IMG/VR virus record: IMGVR_UViG_3300006749_000038
Location: 1-38,703 of that record
Origin: a virus
Strand: one strand, 5' to 3'
Length of the DNA: 38,703 bases
In this document: piece after piece, positions 15,543-24,078 of the stretch
Layout of the letters: every line of letters begins with the position of its first letter
Position numbering within the stretch: the stretch's first letter is position 1
Translations under genes and position numbers: made by a program
The notes under the pieces: model-generated
Database searches by the model: none
What the model was told of the DNA's origin: nothing
The model's input: only the letters and a program-made list of their open reading frames with translations

Positions 15543-16031
15543 TCAATTATCCAACCAATCATTTAAAAATTTAACTTTTTTTGGTTCTTCATTTATTTTA
15601 CAACATTCATTTAACCAATCTTCTGGCATATCCTTTTTTGCAACATGTTTTATTCCAATTTTAGTTGCATACATTTCATATGTTGTTTTTGATCCTTTTG
15701 ATATTTTTTGATTTGGATTTTGAAATATAATCCTTAAATCAATATTTGGATTAGATGCTAAAATATGTTTCATTTTTTGTCTATCAGTACTGGTCCATCT
15801 TCCTTTTGTTTCAATATACATTGTGTTACCATTCTTTTTTGTAAAAACAAAATCAGGTGTGTACTTTGAATTTTTTTGAGGAACAATATATTGTAATGTT
15901 TCTGTTTCATATTTTACTGGATATTTTGCTTCTTTTATTTGATCTGCAACTTTTAATTCTAATCCAGATCTATATCCATATTTATACGCTGTTTGGCGTT
16001 GTTTATTATTTGAATGCCAATGATTTTTCAT
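15543..16031 (-). CDS. T7 endonuclease I-like Holliday-junction resolvase
   Basis: The protein matches phage T7 gp3 along its length: RSGLE, a YTPDF strand, YIETKGRW, an RIIFQNPNQKISKGS-like stretch and a C-terminal WLNE. The catalytic residues of T7 endonuclease I (Glu20, Asp55, Glu65, Lys67) correspond to Glu25, Asp60, Glu74 and Lys76 here. It would resolve branched DNA before packaging and may help degrade host DNA. T4 uses the unrelated gp49 for this job. The start chosen is the ATG at 16031, which has AAAAGGA upstream; a longer frame from a TTG at 16052 adds seven residues and overlaps the kinase-fold gene. The product is 162 residues, close to T7's 149. It lies directly after the kinase-fold gene and 165 bp before the primase. 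Confidence 0.92.
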   Translation of the reverse strand: MKNHWHSNNKQRQTAYKYGYRSGLELKVADQIKEAKYPVKYETETLQYIVPQKNSKYTPDFVFTKKNGNTMYIETKGRWTSTDRQKMKHILASNPNIDLRIIFQNPNQKISKGSKTTYEMYATKIGIKHVAKKDMPEDWLNECCKINEEPKKVKFLNDWLDN

Positions 16032-16045
16032 AACTTTTTTTCCTT

Positions 16046-16594
16046 TTACCAATCGATCATTACTAAATTACCATTCCAATCCATAATATTATCTGGTTTA
16101 AAATCTAATGATAATTCTAAATCGCCGATTCCTGTGTCTTTAACTTGTTGTTCTAACGCACTTATAAAACTAGCTAGTTTTTGATTAATATTTCTAGCTC
16201 CATTATTATTAAAATAATCAAAAATACTTGTTTCAATACCTTGTTGTCTTGCATAGTTTTTATAATTTTCATAAAATGTTTCTATTTCTGTAAACATAGA
16301 TGCTGATAATTTATTTGCTCGCTTCATAATATACATTTTATTATTATCTGTATAGATTACTGGAATAAATGCGTTATATTTATCATATTGTCCAACAATA
16401 ACATCTGCAACTGCAACTTCATCTGGTTCTGATGTTATTTTCATTAATAAATCTTCTCCATCTATAGTATAAACTTTTCCATTATCACCACTATCAAAAA
16501 ATTGAAAATTTTTATTTCGTATTTTTGATAATATTCTTTCTGATTCTATTTCAGAAATTTCTTTTAATATATTTGATAATTTAATCAAGTTCAT
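16046..16594 (-). CDS. Minimal kinase-fold protein
   Basis: This 182-residue protein has the landmarks of the protein kinase/aminoglycoside phosphotransferase fold. They are a glycine loop SGDNGKVY (35-42), a lysine in LLMKIT (Lys52), a hinge-like YIMKRAN, a catalytic loop LDFKPDNIM (Asp164, Asn169), and a metal-binding IDW (Asp181) in place of DFG. The chain ends one residue after that Asp, so the activation segment and the rest of the C-lobe are missing. The start is the ATG at 16594; a TTG 42 nt upstream would lengthen the overlap with the preceding gene to 56 nt. The first 12 residues, MNLIKLSNILKE, resemble the start of the endolysin and a T4-type capsid-targeting peptide. It overlaps the end of the LamG protein gene by 14 nt. 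Substrate and activity are unknown; it could phosphorylate a host protein or be a pseudokinase. Confidence 0.7.
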   Translation of the reverse strand: MNLIKLSNILKEISEIESERILSKIRNKNFQFFDSGDNGKVYTIDGEDLLMKITSEPDEVAVADVIVGQYDKYNAFIPVIYTDNNKMYIMKRANKLSASMFTEIETFYENYKNYARQQGIETSIFDYFNNNGARNINQKLASFISALEQQVKDTGIGDLELSLDFKPDNIMDWNGNLVMIDW

Positions 16595-18284
16595 TTGTTT
16601 CTTTAATATTTGCAAATCGATCTTGATCAAGATCAACTCTAACTAAAATATTTGTATCAATATCATTTCTATTTTTTATTGGATTAGCTAATTTTCCAAT
16701 AGCTAATAATTCTGCATGTTTATTATATAAACCTATAGTTGTAACATATGGTTGAAAATTACTAGAAGTAACATGACTTAAATATGTTTCATTATCATCT
16801 TTTAAAGCTGAATGATTTGTCGTTAAATTAAAATCTCCTGCATCTATTTTACATAATGTACTAAATTCAAAAATATTTATTGTACTTTTATATTTTACTG
16901 TATATTCAGATTCTAATAAATTATTATATCTATAATCAGCACTTGATATAACAAAAATTCCATTATTATGAAATGCATTACCAACACGATTTGTTTGTAA
17001 TAAAGAACCTCCTTCTGTACGATCAGATAATGAAGCAATATCTGATGCATTTAATCCTTTATTATATATTCTAACTTCATCTAATACGCCATTTAAATTT
17101 CTATTATTTGCAGCAAATCCTCCTATTTTTATAGGATGTATATTACTTATATTACCAGAAGCAGTATGAAAAGTCTGTATTTCATCTGTTGGTAGTAATG
17201 AATCTGATGATAATGATTTATGTAAAACATTGTTAATATACATTTGCATTGTACTACCAGTCTTTTGACAAACTACATGTGTCCAACTACTAGTAACATG
17301 TGCATCAGATAAAAGTTCAAATTGTAACTGCGAACTTGCAGCAATTGAATATTTAATTTTTCCATTACTTAAATATATTCTAAATGGATATTGTCGAAAT
17401 TGATGATTTGATGTTTTTGATATAATATTATCATCAAAGCTATTTTTATTAGATCCGCTACATATATAAAATGATATAGCATAATCATGATCACGATCAT
17501 ATATTCCATCAATATTAGTTTTTAAAAACGAAGAACCTGTAAAAAATGCAGCATATCCAATATTACTTTCTGATCCATTTGTTGTTAATACTCCCGGAAC
17601 AAATGATAAAGATTGGGTTACAGATGTTTTTTCATATATTGGCTTTAATGGAAATGATTGTCCACGATCTAGATTTTCTGATGTTAAATTTAATCTAGTA
17701 ATATCAAAATATTCATTAAATCCTTCATAAAATGTTTCATTTGTTACATATGAACTAGTATCAATAGCAGAATCAATAATATTTTCATACTTATCAGAAT
17801 GTAAATTTACTGATCCACTATATATAAAAGATCCTGGTTTTACTTTTAATCCCATCTTTTTTTGAGGAATACTAAAAACAGATGCTGATTGATATAATAT
17901 TTTTGTAGATTTATCTAACGGCGTTATTATTCCGTGAGTTTTAAATGCGTCATTTTTATATTTGTAAAATAAATGATTTAACGAATGATATACAGAAAAC
18001 GAATATGAACCATTTAAATTTTTTCTAAAATTTTGTTGTTCTGGATGATTAAATAAATAAGCTACGCCATCAGATCCAATTTCTGGTGTTCCTGTAACAT
18101 AATTTGCAAACATAGCCATATAATCATTGTTGTCATCAAATGGATCACCTGAATTTATTTCACTTCCAGAAGTTAATGTAAATTGTTTGTTAATTTGTAT
18201 AGGAGTAATTTTAGTGTCGGCTTGATCAACACGTTTAAAAACTTGTGGATGAACTCCGTTTTTATCTTTAATTAAATTTGGCAT
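16581..18284 (-). CDS. LamG-domain tail/baseplate structural protein
   Basis: This 567-residue virion protein has a laminin-G/concanavalin-like domain at about 245-415, seen from AAFFTGSSFLKT, a YAISFYICSGS strand, WTHVVCQKTGS, MQMYINN and LDEVRIYNKGL. Such domains bind sugars or other surface ligands, so it may contact the host envelope or decorate the tail. Its C-terminal part (about 516-560), with VTTIGLYNKHAELLAIGKL and a final LVRVDLD strand, matches the C-terminus of the protein encoded at 18341-19741, indicating a shared assembly domain. The start ATG is preceded by a hairpin containing the recurrent promoter motif. The 3' end overlaps the kinase-fold gene. Exact tail position is unknown. 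Confidence 0.75.
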   Translation of the reverse strand: MPNLIKDKNGVHPQVFKRVDQADTKITPIQINKQFTLTSGSEINSGDPFDDNNDYMAMFANYVTGTPEIGSDGVAYLFNHPEQQNFRKNLNGSYSFSVYHSLNHLFYKYKNDAFKTHGIITPLDKSTKILYQSASVFSIPQKKMGLKVKPGSFIYSGSVNLHSDKYENIIDSAIDTSSYVTNETFYEGFNEYFDITRLNLTSENLDRGQSFPLKPIYEKTSVTQSLSFVPGVLTTNGSESNIGYAAFFTGSSFLKTNIDGIYDRDHDYAISFYICSGSNKNSFDDNIISKTSNHQFRQYPFRIYLSNGKIKYSIAASSQLQFELLSDAHVTSSWTHVVCQKTGSTMQMYINNVLHKSLSSDSLLPTDEIQTFHTASGNISNIHPIKIGGFAANNRNLNGVLDEVRIYNKGLNASDIASLSDRTEGGSLLQTNRVGNAFHNNGIFVISSADYRYNNLLESEYTVKYKSTINIFEFSTLCKIDAGDFNLTTNHSALKDDNETYLSHVTSSNFQPYVTTIGLYNKHAELLAIGKLANPIKNRNDIDTNILVRVDLDQDRFANIKETNELD

Positions 18285-18294
18285 ACTAGTAAAA

Positions 18295-18327
18295 CCCCGC
18301 TATACTTTTATTATAAATATAACGGGG
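18295..18327 (-). terminator. Hairpin terminator candidate with nested promoter motif
   Basis: The minus-strand RNA forms a 10-bp stem (CCCCGUUAUA with UAUAGCGGGG, one G-U pair) around a 13-nt loop, then UUUU (18294-18291). On the plus strand the wobble becomes a C-A mismatch, so the structure favours minus-strand RNA. The G+C-rich stem stands out in this AT-rich DNA. It lies 13 nt after the 466-residue protein's stop codon. The ATATTTAT motif sits in the stem/loop region. Confidence 0.6.
18313..18320 (-). promoter_or_regulatory. Candidate late-promoter motif ATATTTAT (LamG protein gene)
   Basis: The motif ends 28 nt before the LamG protein ATG and is embedded in the hairpin at 18295-18327. 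Transcripts starting here would lack the 5' arm and escape the hairpin, while read-through RNA would form it. That logic is inferred from position. Confidence 0.4.
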
Positions 18328-18340
18328 ATAGAATCAGTTA

Positions 18341-19741
18341 TTAATATTCTAGTTTTACACGAATATTTAATTCACGTTTTTTAGATTTTAATAATGGTTT
18401 ACTTAATTTTGCAATTGCTAACAATTCTCTAGATTCATTATATAAACCTACAGTTGTAATATACGCTTTAGGATCTCCTATAAATTCATCTTGTTTAATA
18501 TCTCCTTGATCTCCGGTTGTATATGTTGGATTATTTGAATAATTAAAGTCTCCATTTTTAACTCTTACAAAATAAAATGTACTAGAAACTGTTTCTTTAT
18601 TTCTTGCTTTAAATCCATTTGTTAATGATCCAGAATATGATCCAGAAATTGAAGCATGTAATGCATAATGATTACTTCCTTGTGAATTTGAACCAGTATT
18701 TGTTCCAAATCTTAATCTTTGATCTAATAAATTTCCGTCTAATATAATAGTACTATGATCTGGATATACAACACCATAATAATCTGGAGCTGATGAATTA
18801 TGTACTCCATTTGCTATACTTCCAGAAACAACAAAATATACATTTCCTGAATCTTCATTTGAAGCAGATGCAATTGTAGAATCATCAATTAATGTAATAG
18901 ATCCTGAAACTTCTCCTACACTTACACTACCAGTAGCATCAGTAGATCTAGCAGTAATTCCTAATAATGGTAATTCAAAATTTCCTGGATCTAATTTATC
19001 TTTTGTTCTATTTCTTTGGAAGTTAATAATATATATTGAATCAGTACTTCCAGATTGTGGAGTTGAAAATCTTGTAATGTCTTTATTTAATAATAATTGT
19101 CTATATTGACTATAAATTGCTTTTGATGGAGCATCATCAATACTACCATTAGTTGAAGAACCACTTCCTAATGCATTACCATATGCAATTGCATATTGTA
19201 TTGCTGAGCCTGTATCGTTTTGTTTCTTTTGTAAAACATTAACATAATATTGTGATTGTGCTTGACTCATTGATTGAGTAAAATAACTTTGTAATTCAGT
19301 TAAATTATCACTCCATAATCCTGCAGTTACAGTTTCTTTTGAAGCTTCGATAATATCACCATTTTGTCCTGATATGTCAAATACTTGAAATGTTTTTCCA
19401 CCATTTAAAATAGTGTTTTGATTTTGTACTTGAGCTATATAATCGTCAATAGCTTCTCTTCTAATTTCATCAATTGTAGTAGGATCAATTTCGCCTCCTG
19501 TTATTGGATCTTCAATTACAACAGTTGGTTCTAAAGCTTCTGGAATTGGAGCTGGTCTTTCAATAGGAGGCTCAGGTCTTACCGGTTGTCTTACTGGCAC
19601 TCTTTCAACAGGAAGTTCTCTTGGTACTTCTCTGTCTCTAGATCTTTCTCTTCTTACTTCTTCTCTTCTTCTTTCTCTTGTTCTTCTACCTCGTTGACTT
19701 TGATTTGGTAATTTTTTTAAATTATCTATTATTGTATTCAT
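18341..19741 (-). CDS. Structural protein with Arg/Glu-rich N-terminal tract
   Basis: This 466-residue protein is of unknown exact role, probably tail or baseplate. Residues 16-75 are extremely charged and then Pro-rich (RGRRTRERRREEVRRER, then PVRPEPPIERPAPIPEALEP), which would be disordered. From about 95 onward it is a normal folded sequence with many GS-rich turns typical of phage tail proteins. The C-terminus (about 428-466), ITTVGLYNESRELLAIAKL then LNIRVKLEY, matches the C-terminus of the LamG protein downstream, so the two probably share a docking or trimerisation domain. The first residues, NLKKLPNQS, resemble those of the 159-residue protein at 25070-25549. AGGAG stands ahead of the start codon. 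It follows the 220-residue gene by 11 nt. Confidence 0.65.
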   Translation of the reverse strand: MNTIIDNLKKLPNQSQRGRRTRERRREEVRRERSRDREVPRELPVERVPVRQPVRPEPPIERPAPIPEALEPTVVIEDPITGGEIDPTTIDEIRREAIDDYIAQVQNQNTILNGGKTFQVFDISGQNGDIIEASKETVTAGLWSDNLTELQSYFTQSMSQAQSQYYVNVLQKKQNDTGSAIQYAIAYGNALGSGSSTNGSIDDAPSKAIYSQYRQLLLNKDITRFSTPQSGSTDSIYIINFQRNRTKDKLDPGNFELPLLGITARSTDATGSVSVGEVSGSITLIDDSTIASASNEDSGNVYFVVSGSIANGVHNSSAPDYYGVVYPDHSTIILDGNLLDQRLRFGTNTGSNSQGSNHYALHASISGSYSGSLTNGFKARNKETVSSTFYFVRVKNGDFNYSNNPTYTTGDQGDIKQDEFIGDPKAYITTVGLYNESRELLAIAKLSKPLLKSKKRELNIRVKLEY

Positions 19742-19752
19742 TTTAACTCCTA

Positions 19753-20415
19753 TTAACCTCTTTGGGTTGTTGCTAAATTAGCAGCTTTGACAGTTACACT
19801 AACAGTTGTACTTCCGCCTGTTTCATTACCAATAATAGTAATTGTAGCAGTTTTATCTTTTGATAATTGTTTTCCTACTATTCTAAATGCTCCTTGACTT
19901 AACGAAGCAATACTTGTTGCTTCTGCATTTGCTGATATACTAGGTACTGTTGGTAAAATATTACTTGTAATTTCATTATTTGGTGCAGGATTAATTATAG
20001 CAACAGATGAATCAGAAAGAATTGCAGAATAACCAAATGTAGAATTTGCATTATTCAATCCAAATGTAGAAGCTTGTATTATAGCTGATTGACCAGTATT
20101 TAATGTTAAAGATGCTTTGTCTACTTGTACAGTTGGTATTCTTGTTGTAGTATTATTATCTAATGTTAATAATCTACTTTTCATAGCTTGAGTTTCGTCA
20201 GGTATTGCTTCTGTTAACGGCATATTTTCAATAACTATGCCATAAAAGTCAGATCCTAATGAATGATTAGGATTCCATAAATCATAATCTATTTCATCAT
20301 CTGCCAATGCAAACTGAGTTATATTAAAAGATCCGTCTCCTTTAGCTAACAATTCTCTACCTTTATTAGTAAGAATTGCGTCTACAGTAACAGAAGTGTT
20401 ATCTAAGTATCCCAT
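19753..20415 (-). CDS. Tail-associated structural protein with Ig-like C-terminus
   Basis: This is a 220-residue protein. The N-terminal 75 residues (LDNTSVTVDAILTNKGRELL, FALADDEIDYDLW, GSDFYGIVIENMP) form a conserved-looking globular start that I associate with baseplate-region proteins of marine T4-like phages. The C-terminal part (about 90-215) is beta-rich and Thr/Ser-rich, with TLNTGQSAIIQAST and ATITIIGNETGGSTTVSVTVKA, resembling a bacterial Ig-like domain often found on phage surfaces. An AATATTTAT element ends 17 nt before the ATG, with AAAGGAAAT as the ribosome-binding site, so it begins a transcription unit. Exact location in the tail is unknown. Confidence 0.6.
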   Translation of the reverse strand: MGYLDNTSVTVDAILTNKGRELLAKGDGSFNITQFALADDEIDYDLWNPNHSLGSDFYGIVIENMPLTEAIPDETQAMKSRLLTLDNNTTTRIPTVQVDKASLTLNTGQSAIIQASTFGLNNANSTFGYSAILSDSSVAIINPAPNNEITSNILPTVPSISANAEATSIASLSQGAFRIVGKQLSKDKTATITIIGNETGGSTTVSVTVKAANLATTQRG

Positions 20416-20432
20416 TGATTTCCTTTTTTTAT

Positions 20433-20441
20433 ATAAATATT
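20433..20441 (-). promoter_or_regulatory. Candidate late-promoter motif AATATTTAT (220-residue gene)
   Basis: The motif lies 17 nt before the ATG, in the 47-bp gap after the 1204-residue gene. It is followed by an A-run and the AAGGA ribosome site. It belongs to the recurrent set described in the findings. Confidence 0.45.
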
Positions 20442-20462
20442 ACGTTGTTAAAAAAGTTAATT

Positions 20463-23400
20463 TTATTCACGTATGTCAAAATTCCCTTCTATACCAGGTT
20501 GTTTTGTTATAATACGATTACCACTTGACTCAACAAATTCAACAACAGGTTTGCCATCTGGCGTATCTTTTGAATTAACATTAAAATCAGGACTAGTAAT
20601 TTTACATCCATTAAATCTATGATTTGCTATTCCGCGCGGAAGATAGTCTTGAAATTGCGCTCTTCTTAATGTTGTTCCAATTGATGAAGAATATGAAGTT
20701 TTTGCAAATTCAGAAAATCTACTAGCAGTAATAAATGGTAATACTGCTTCACTTTCCCAATAAGGTGTTGATCCAGTAATATATGTATTACCTGAGTATA
20801 TTAAATATTGATGTACATATGTTGTTCCTTCGAATCGATTTGTTTTTCCAATTATTATAGCATCATACTCTCTATAACTAGCAGAAATATTTGTTGGACT
20901 ACTTAAATCTAACGTTGTAACAAAATCTTCAAAGCTACTAGTAGTTTTTAATACACTATTTTTTGAAATATCAAGACTACCACTATAATCTGTAATTTCA
21001 GGTTGTAAAAAGTCATCTGGTATTATGTTAATAGATTGCGAATAATCATTAATACTACTAGTAATATTTATTATATCCATAATATTAATACTACTAGTAT
21101 GATGTTGTTCTAATTTTGATATTCTTGTTAAAACAGTATCTTTGCTACGTTCAATAATTGCAGGTTGTATTAAGACTCCTAATGTTTTATCAACTCTAGC
21201 TGGTAATAATTGTTCTAGTTGTTTAAAAAATGATAAATCAAATAAAGAAAAAATTCTTAAAAATGCATTCATATCATTTTTGTCAGCATATTTTCTCCAA
21301 TAATTTCTTGATACATTAACTAAATCAGGATATGAATATTTATCTTTATTGCTAGGATCTCCTATAAGATCATCTAACATTGTAAATCCTAATTGAGAAA
21401 TAATATCTTCATTTATCATTGTTTGTGGAGAATAAAATACTCCTAATCTATTAGAATCTAATGGGGCAGTATCAAATTGATTTAATGATGCACGATTTTC
21501 TGTATTTAATGTTCCTGTTAATGTTGTAGATTCTAATCGAATTTTATTATCATCAAATGTACCAGCACCTAATGATATTCCATCAAAATAATATGTTTCT
21601 TCTATAGAATCATATGGTTTGTCATTAGTCCAATTAGCAAATGACGCAGAAATAGTCGATGTTACCGGTTGTACTCCAGTTAAACTTGATGTTACTGAAT
21701 GATCAATATTTTGTGTTAATGGCGTTCTAAATACTAATTCTTCATATGCATCTATATTTCCATCATATGCAGATGGAGCTTTAGTGTGATTAGTAAATGG
21801 AGATTCTAATAAACTTCCAGACCATATACGTAATTCTTGTACTTGTCCTTGTAATCTACTACCGCCAGTAGTTCCGCCAATTAATATACTTCCTGGATTC
21901 GAAAAACTTCCAGTTGCTGAAGCTGAAACGGTTGCAACAATTTTTCCATATTTTGATTTTTTTGCAAGTATCTCTAAACTACCATTAGATCCTGTTCGTA
22001 ATAATGTATTAACATAACTTCCATCAAATAATTCTATATCTGCGGAAGAAGTTCCGTTAATTTGTATTTTACCTAATGTTCCTCTACTAAATTCAATAGT
22101 AACATCATTTCCTCCTGCTGAATATAAATTCATTGTTCCAGGCACTGATGGATTTGTTAAAACGTTATCTGTTTTAAATCTTAATTCTACACTTCCAATT
22201 GGTTGATTATAATCAACTTGTACTGTTCCAGCAGTATTTTGAATTAAATCTAATGCATAGTCAAAATTTAGTTTTTCATATACCGGTGGTCTTGCTAATC
22301 TAGGACCTCCATATTCTTGTATTGTTATTAACGATTGTGGAACCCCATAACATGCTAGTAAAGCTTGAATACTACGTTTTGTTCCTTTTGATTTTAACAA
22401 TCCAGGTATATTATTAACAATTCTTCTCCATGTATGAAATGCAATATCTCTACTAGGCAATGAAGGATCTCCAACAGAATTAGATCCAGTTAATGGAATA
22501 CCATTTATATCAGTTCCTAATGTATATTTCCATAAATCATCAGATTGACTTCCATTAGTTAATTTCCAACCAAATTGTTTTGCTACACTATATAATAACT
22601 CATTTGGCATTCCAATTTTTGGATGCTCTTCTCTAGTATTAATTTTAGTCATTTCATTGATATACGTATATAATATATCATAATGTTGACCTAACATATT
22701 TACAAAACTAGATAAATGTTCATTGTTTTCATCTAATAACATGAACTCTGGAACATTTCTTATAATTCTATTATTATTTCTTAAATCATATATTGAAGCA
22801 CTTTCGAAGATTCCATTATACCAATTTACAAAATTACTACTTGTTACTGAATATAATTCATATGGGTATGTTGAATTACTTTTTGGAACAGGTGATATAT
22901 AACTACCAGTTACAAATTCAACCGTTGGATTTTCTAATGGAATATCATGAGTAAATAATCCTGACGAAGATTGATAATATAAAAACTGTTCAAATTGATC
23001 AAATCCTCCAATTAAATTATTATATAAAGTTTTATTTTCAATTGCATTTAATTTTGCATCAGATCCAGAAACACTAGCTATTGATGCAGATTGTGCTGTA
23101 TAATATTCTAATAGTTCTACTTTATACTTAAAATTAGCTAATCGTTCTGCAGCTGAGCTATAAAATATAAAATTATTAAAGTCAGTAAAATCAATATTTA
23201 AGCTAACACCAGATAAACTTCCAGAAAAATATGAATCAATAATTTGTTGTGATGTTTGTAATGAAGATCCTAATAAATCATTCCAACTTTTTAATGTTGT
23301 TGCATTTGATGTATTTTGTTCTGCAGAAGCATACCAATTTACACCTGAAATAACATTGAATGTTATATCTTGTATTATTTCTGTTACAGATATATTATCA

Positions 23401-24077
23401 ATATATGGTAATTTATTTTCACGTACTATCCAACATTTAAAATTTTTTTCTATATCTGCAGAAATTGGTTCATATAATTTTACAAATAGATATTTTCCAA
23501 CAACAACACTATTAACAAATAATGCAGTTTTATTTCTAGAAAAATTTAATAGATATCTTTCATGAGCATCATCATCTAATGAAGTTTGTTGTACATTATT
23601 AATATATTGATTAATTGCAACTAAAAAATGTGGATTTGTTTCGTCTATAGCTCGTAAACGTATTTCTGTTCTATCTGGAGATATTTCATCAATTGCTAAT
23701 AATTGTCTATTATAACTTCCTATAATATTTTCAAAAAAGTTTAAAACTATTTTATATTTTCCGCTAGTTAACTGTAAATCTTTTAATGTTTCTGATATAT
23801 TAAATTTAGCTGGTTGATTTAATTGTATTTCATTACCAGTTTTATCAAATACTTGTTTATTATAATCTGTTAGTGTTATATTTTGTTTTGCAGTAATCCA
23901 TGATTCTCCAGAATATACATGAAATTCATTAGAACTATTTACTGATGCTAATGTAACTGGAACGTATGGAAATAATGTATCTTTAAATAAAGCTTTATCT
24001 GTTGAACTATAACGTTCTCCTGCTATTGCATTAGTTGCATTATTAATATTTTCTATATTTGAATATTGTTTTAACAT
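20463..24077 (-). CDS. Large baseplate wedge protein, gp7/gpI-like, with LamG insertion
   Basis: This 1204-residue protein is close in size to T4 gp7 (1032). Around residues 545-590 it contains WRRIVNNIPGLLKSKGTKRS followed by a helix ending in CYGVPQ and EYGGP. That pattern (helical stretch, KGT, helix, glycine) recalls the gpI/tail protein I family, the P2 counterpart of gp7. A beta-sandwich-like region at about 610-770, with MNLYSAGGNDVTIEFSRG, SILIGGTTGG and LQGQVQELRIWSG, looks like a LamG/concanavalin insertion. The remainder has alternating SxS-rich beta segments and a second helical part near 900-1000. The order gp25, gp6, accessory genes, this gene is consistent with a wedge subunit. 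It begins one base after the end of the 332-residue gene. The gp7 equivalence is inference. Confidence 0.6.
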   Translation of the reverse strand: MLKQYSNIENINNATNAIAGERYSSTDKALFKDTLFPYVPVTLASVNSSNEFHVYSGESWITAKQNITLTDYNKQVFDKTGNEIQLNQPAKFNISETLKDLQLTSGKYKIVLNFFENIIGSYNRQLLAIDEISPDRTEIRLRAIDETNPHFLVAINQYINNVQQTSLDDDAHERYLLNFSRNKTALFVNSVVVGKYLFVKLYEPISADIEKNFKCWIVRENKLPYIDNISVTEIIQDITFNVISGVNWYASAEQNTSNATTLKSWNDLLGSSLQTSQQIIDSYFSGSLSGVSLNIDFTDFNNFIFYSSAAERLANFKYKVELLEYYTAQSASIASVSGSDAKLNAIENKTLYNNLIGGFDQFEQFLYYQSSSGLFTHDIPLENPTVEFVTGSYISPVPKSNSTYPYELYSVTSSNFVNWYNGIFESASIYDLRNNNRIIRNVPEFMLLDENNEHLSSFVNMLGQHYDILYTYINEMTKINTREEHPKIGMPNELLYSVAKQFGWKLTNGSQSDDLWKYTLGTDINGIPLTGSNSVGDPSLPSRDIAFHTWRRIVNNIPGLLKSKGTKRSIQALLACYGVPQSLITIQEYGGPRLARPPVYEKLNFDYALDLIQNTAGTVQVDYNQPIGSVELRFKTDNVLTNPSVPGTMNLYSAGGNDVTIEFSRGTLGKIQINGTSSADIELFDGSYVNTLLRTGSNGSLEILAKKSKYGKIVATVSASATGSFSNPGSILIGGTTGGSRLQGQVQELRIWSGSLLESPFTNHTKAPSAYDGNIDAYEELVFRTPLTQNIDHSVTSSLTGVQPVTSTISASFANWTNDKPYDSIEETYYFDGISLGAGTFDDNKIRLESTTLTGTLNTENRASLNQFDTAPLDSNRLGVFYSPQTMINEDIISQLGFTMLDDLIGDPSNKDKYSYPDLVNVSRNYWRKYADKNDMNAFLRIFSLFDLSFFKQLEQLLPARVDKTLGVLIQPAIIERSKDTVLTRISKLEQHHTSSINIMDIINITSSINDYSQSINIIPDDFLQPEITDYSGSLDISKNSVLKTTSSFEDFVTTLDLSSPTNISASYREYDAIIIGKTNRFEGTTYVHQYLIYSGNTYITGSTPYWESEAVLPFITASRFSEFAKTSYSSSIGTTLRRAQFQDYLPRGIANHRFNGCKITSPDFNVNSKDTPDGKPVVEFVESSGNRIITKQPGIEGNFDIRE

Positions 24078-24078
24078 A

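Noticed and set aside
16031-16052. TTG start at 16052 for the endonuclease
   Set aside because: The ATG at 16031 has AAAAGGA at good spacing and gives a length closer to T7 endonuclease I; the TTG lies in the end of the preceding gene.
16594-16636. TTG start at 16636 for the kinase-fold protein
   Set aside because: It would overlap the LamG gene by 56 nt; the ATG at 16594 gives a 14-nt overlap and an N-terminus matching that of the endolysin.
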